A stretch of 64,000 nucleotides of DNA from Mangifera indica (taxonomy: Eukaryota; Streptophyta; Magnoliopsida; Sapindales; Anacardiaceae), in NCBI RefSeq assembly GCF_011075055.1, contig NW_025401199.1:1-64000 (forward strand). The letters are read 5' to 3'. Made by a program: the position numbers and the translations under genes. The notes beneath the pieces were generated by a model that ran no database searches, was not told where the DNA came from, and saw nothing but the letters and a program-made list of their open reading frames with translations. The stretch's first letter is position 1; each line of letters starts with the position of its first letter. Positions 60,940 through 64,000 of the stretch are shown here, piece after piece.

Positions 60940-61990
60940 ATAAAATGGGTATTTAAATATTTGATAATATATTACGAGGTTAAATTAAATGTTAAAAAAA
61001 TATGAAAGTTATTTTAATATTAAACAATATATAAATGTTTTAAATAAAATGTTAGAAAAATATAGAGACATTTCGATATAAGACAATATATGAGGGTGTT
61101 AAATGAAATATTAGATAAATATAGGGGTTAAATGAAATGTTAAAAAAATATGAAGGTATTTTGATATTAAACAATGTATGAAGGTTTTAAATGAAATGTT
61201 AAAAAAATATAAGAATATTTTGATACAAGACAATATATGATAGTGTAAAATGAAATGTTATATAAATATAGGGTGTTAAATAAAATATTAAAAAAATATG
61301 GGGGTATTTTGATGTTAAACAATGTATGAAGGTTTTAAATGAAATATTAGAAAAATATAAGGGTATTTTTACACAAGACAACATATAAGGGTGTTAAATG
61401 AAATGTTACATAAATATAGAGGTTAAATAAAATATTAGAGAAATATTAGGGTATTTTGATATTAAATAATGTATGAAGGTTTTAAATGAAATTTTAAAAA
61501 AATATAGGGGTATTTTGATACAAGACAATATATGAGAGTGTTAAATGAAATGTTAGATAAATATAGGGACTAAAAAAATTAGAAAAATATATAAGATATT
61601 TTGATATTTAACATTGTATGAAGGTTTTAAATGAAATGCTAGAAAAATATTGAGATAGTCTAATATAAGATAACATATGAGAGTATTAAATGAAATATTA
61701 AAAATATTAGGGTATTTTGATAATATACCATATATGAAGGTTGTAAATGAAATGGTAAGAAAATATAGGGGCATTTCGATACCAAACAATATATAAAGGT
61801 GTTAAATGAAATTTTAGATAAATATCGAGGGTTATATGAAATGTTAAAAAAATATGGGGGGCTTTTAATATTAAACAATGCAAGAGAAGTTTTAATTGAA
61901 AGGGTAAGAATATATAGAAACATTCTGATAAACTATAGGGGCATTTTGATAAAATACAATATTTGAGGATATTAAATGAAATGTTAGATA
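60940..61990. repeat. AT-rich satellite with ~146-bp higher-order period
   Basis: The phrase AATGTATGAAGGTTTTAAAT recurs at 61173, 61321 and 61468, and as ATTGTATGAAGGTTTTAAAT at 61613: spacings 148, 147 and 145 bp. Each period contains about three related sub-units built on TTAAATGAAATGTTANAAAAATAT and TATTTTGATANNA. Two sub-unit types alternate (ATATTAAACAATGTATGAAG and ATACAAGACAATATATGA). Minus-strand ORFs here (61199-61384, 61553-61789, 61660-61923) are translations of the repeat, not genes. Confidence 0.85.
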
Positions 61991-62995
61991 AATAAGATGG
62001 TAGAATCGGTATGGTTTCATGTTATTTAATGTGTCATCATAATTATAGTAACCATAAAGATAGTGATTGGTCATGTCATAAGATAAATGAAAGCTATAAT
62101 TGATTAATAAAAGATTCATCACTTTTGAGTATAAAAAAATATATCTCATATGAGAATAATGAAGACATATATGCCCGCATGATTATGTGGCCACAATGAG
62201 ATTAGGTCGTACTTCGATCCATGTTGGTCAGTGATATATATCAATTCATAACGAGAAACCTTTAAGATAAACACTTTTTTATGTTACAACTTCGAGAGAT
62301 ATTAGTTGATAAAATGATCGAATTGCACGTAACTATGATGTTATAAAAGCTTAAAGATGTCTGTTAACACTCTATCGTCTGAATAGCCATAACACCTTTC
62401 TAGAGTTTAATCTTGGTTTGTGTTTAGATTCAACTTAAATCTAGACATTACTGACTTAATAGAGCGCTTATGGGTCATATGCATAAAGAAGTTGAATCAA
62501 ACTCAAAGACGAGGATTGTTTGTTGATAATCTTGGTGTTTAGGGACGAGAGAGATTGCAAATGGATTGGGCTTATCTAATTGGGTTGGAAGTCTAGTTTG
62601 ACCATAAATTGACCAAGTGCATGGCCATGCATGATGTTGGCCTACCGTGCACTCGATGGGATAAGGTGTTGATCGACACCATGCAAAAAAAATGATCTAT
62701 CGGCCATGCAAGCTTGTTGAGTTGATCAACATATGGTGTTTTGAAGAGTCGTGCGCATGTGGTATTCCAGTCATGCATACACTCTTAAACATATAAATAA
62801 AGGCATGCTACATGGAAAAATATAACATAGAGTTTATTTTATAAACCTTGGCCATTACAGTTATCTCTCTCCCTCTCTTGAGAACATAACTGTCCAATCC
62901 AAAAGCCCTAGTAGCCTTTTGATTAGATTAATCTATTCCTTTGTTCGTGCTCTACATGGTTACCAAGACGTCACCTCCCAAAGGCTAGATATTTG
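61991..62995 (+). mobile_element. Copia-type LTR, second copy
   Basis: Aligns with 13950-14675: TAACACTCTATCGTCTGAAT versus TAACACTCTGTTGATTGGAT, then TAGAGTTTAATCTTGG and GTCATATGCATA. TATAAATAAAGGC near 62788 is a TATA-like box at the same relative place. It ends near TTTGTAACA, where the gypsy LTR begins. No pol beside it. Confidence 0.55.
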
Positions 62996-64000
62996 TAACA
63001 CCCACAGGTAACCTTAAGAGTATTTTAATCTTTTCTCTTATTTTTAAATTAAGTTATTAATGTTTTTTAAAAAGATACATGCCATGTGTATGGTATACGG
63101 ATCATGCATTTTCAGCAAAGTTTGAATTTAAGGATAAGATAAGAATTGTGACAAAATTGATCATTTCCATAGTTGGGCGACACAACACATGTCCATGCAC
63201 TATTAATACGCACTCATATGTCGTAGCCATCAGGTGAAATAAAAAAAGGCATTTAACATAATTTTTTATTTTTTTCACCCCCAATTGTACCCCAAAAGAG
63301 GGAATAACGAGTGACTAGATTTTTGGTCTCAGAAGATGAGCTTGGATTACTGGAAAAACACTAACCACATTAAGAGTTTGTTTAATCGCCAAAAGACAAG
63401 TAAGAATGATGACTTTTTGGTTGATTATTATATGAAACCATGTTATCTGGTGATTGGTTGAGATGTTGAATCAGTTTTTGATGCCTATAAATAGAAAATA
63501 TCTATTAGTTATAAGAATATTTAATTACATATTTATGAACATAGAGATTGGATAAAAGGTATTAAGGAATTGATATTAAATGAGATGGCCTATTAATATG
63601 AATAAATTCATGTTTTCGATTGTTTTGTTGTTTTTGTGTGTGTAAATATGTGTGTGTGTATGGAAAATTTTGAGTGAGGTTTTGAAAAATATGAAACTAA
63701 AATGAATACGATAGGTTAATAATAATGATGTGTAAGATGGTTTGTGTTGAGTATCTTAATATGATTATGAATAGTATTAGATGAGTTAGGAAGATTAGAA
63801 ATATGCTCAGAGACTTGTTTATGCGTATGATAACAAAAAATTAGTTAGAAAAGCCTAGAACTCGTAAGCTTTGCAATCTATAAATCCCAACACATGCTTG
63901 TGTATGACATCATACTGTAAGGTTTTCAGGGCATTGATAATTGATAACACAGCGAAATTTAAAAATTTTTTAAAATCAAACAATTATAAAATTCTAACCA
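62996..64000 (+). mobile_element. Start of a gypsy (Tekay/Del-type) LTR, cut by window end
   Basis: Starts TGTAACACCCACAGGTAACC and aligns with 41530-42130: shared TTTTCTCTTATTTT, GATACATGCCATGTGT-like text and a second CACTCATATGTCGTAGCCAT versus CACTCATGTGTCACATCCAA. It runs on past 64000, so whether an internal region follows is unknown. Confidence 0.7.

Noticed and set aside
61199..61923. Three overlapping minus-strand ORFs of 61-87 codons
   Set aside because: They share near-identical phrases because they are translations of the satellite repeat.
1..64000. CRISPR arrays, bacterial operons, phage or organelle insertions
   Set aside because: No regularly spaced short repeats with unique spacers, no Shine-Dalgarno-led gene runs and no recognisable organelle genes were seen.

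Overview
This window is AT-rich plant nuclear DNA, almost certainly from a eudicot. It has spliced genes with GT-AG introns, dense decayed LTR retrotransposons with plant-type primer-binding sites, and MITE, hAT and Mutator-like elements. I see no bacterial-style operons, CRISPR arrays, rRNA or functional tRNA genes.

Three protein-coding genes can be reconstructed. (1) A POT/NPF-family proton-coupled transporter lies on + at 21407-23892 (3 exons, 573 aa, NPF5-like). (2) A small Mic10/DUF543 inner-mitochondrial-membrane protein lies on + at 44863-54904 (3 exons, 98 aa). Its last exon encodes only four residues and sits beyond a 9.1-kb intron. (3) A plastid-type dienelactone-hydrolase-like protein lies on - at 60460-57755 (3 exons, 306 aa). 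From memory, Mic10-like and NPF5 genes are also near neighbours in Arabidopsis (At1g22520 and At1g22540), so the first two genes may mark a conserved block stretched by transposons.

The rest is mostly repeats. 1-2010: Ty1/copia pol remnant (+). 2460-3249: 790-bp fold-back Mutator-like element with a perfect 9-bp target duplication. 4902-5378: reverse-oriented LINE-like retroposon. 5821-6992: 36-bp minisatellite followed by a 449-bp recent tandem duplication. 9220-15475: minus-strand LTR-derived DNA interrupted by a copia LTR. 15740-16240: transposon-associated DUF1985 fragment. 18473-20341: degraded hAT-like element. 20420-21000: palindromic MITE cluster next to the NPF promoter. 24306-24711 and 24798-24980: a MITE and a SINE-like unit. 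25900-26420: copia RNase H remnant. 26755-27050: relic arm of the fold-back family. 28081-28440: 80-bp tandem repeat. 28655-30805: truncated gypsy LTR. 32240-32560: MULE transposase pseudogene (-). 33000-37510 and 37513-43645: two decayed Tekay/Del-like gypsy elements, both with large internal deletions. 44315-44621: hAT MITE with 8-bp target duplication just upstream of Mic10. 45846-54061, inside Mic10 intron 2: a MITE, then an antisense chromovirus carrying a nested hAT MITE and a nested solo LTR. 60940-61990: AT-rich ~146-bp satellite. 61985-62995: second copia LTR. 62996-64000: start of another gypsy LTR.

No wholly new biological system is evident. The strongest observations are the Mic10 gene split by a multiply nested heterochromatic intron, the full-length fold-back MULE, the three-state nesting with readable target duplications, and the unusually young 449-bp duplication. 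All homology calls come from reading translations by eye, not from searches.
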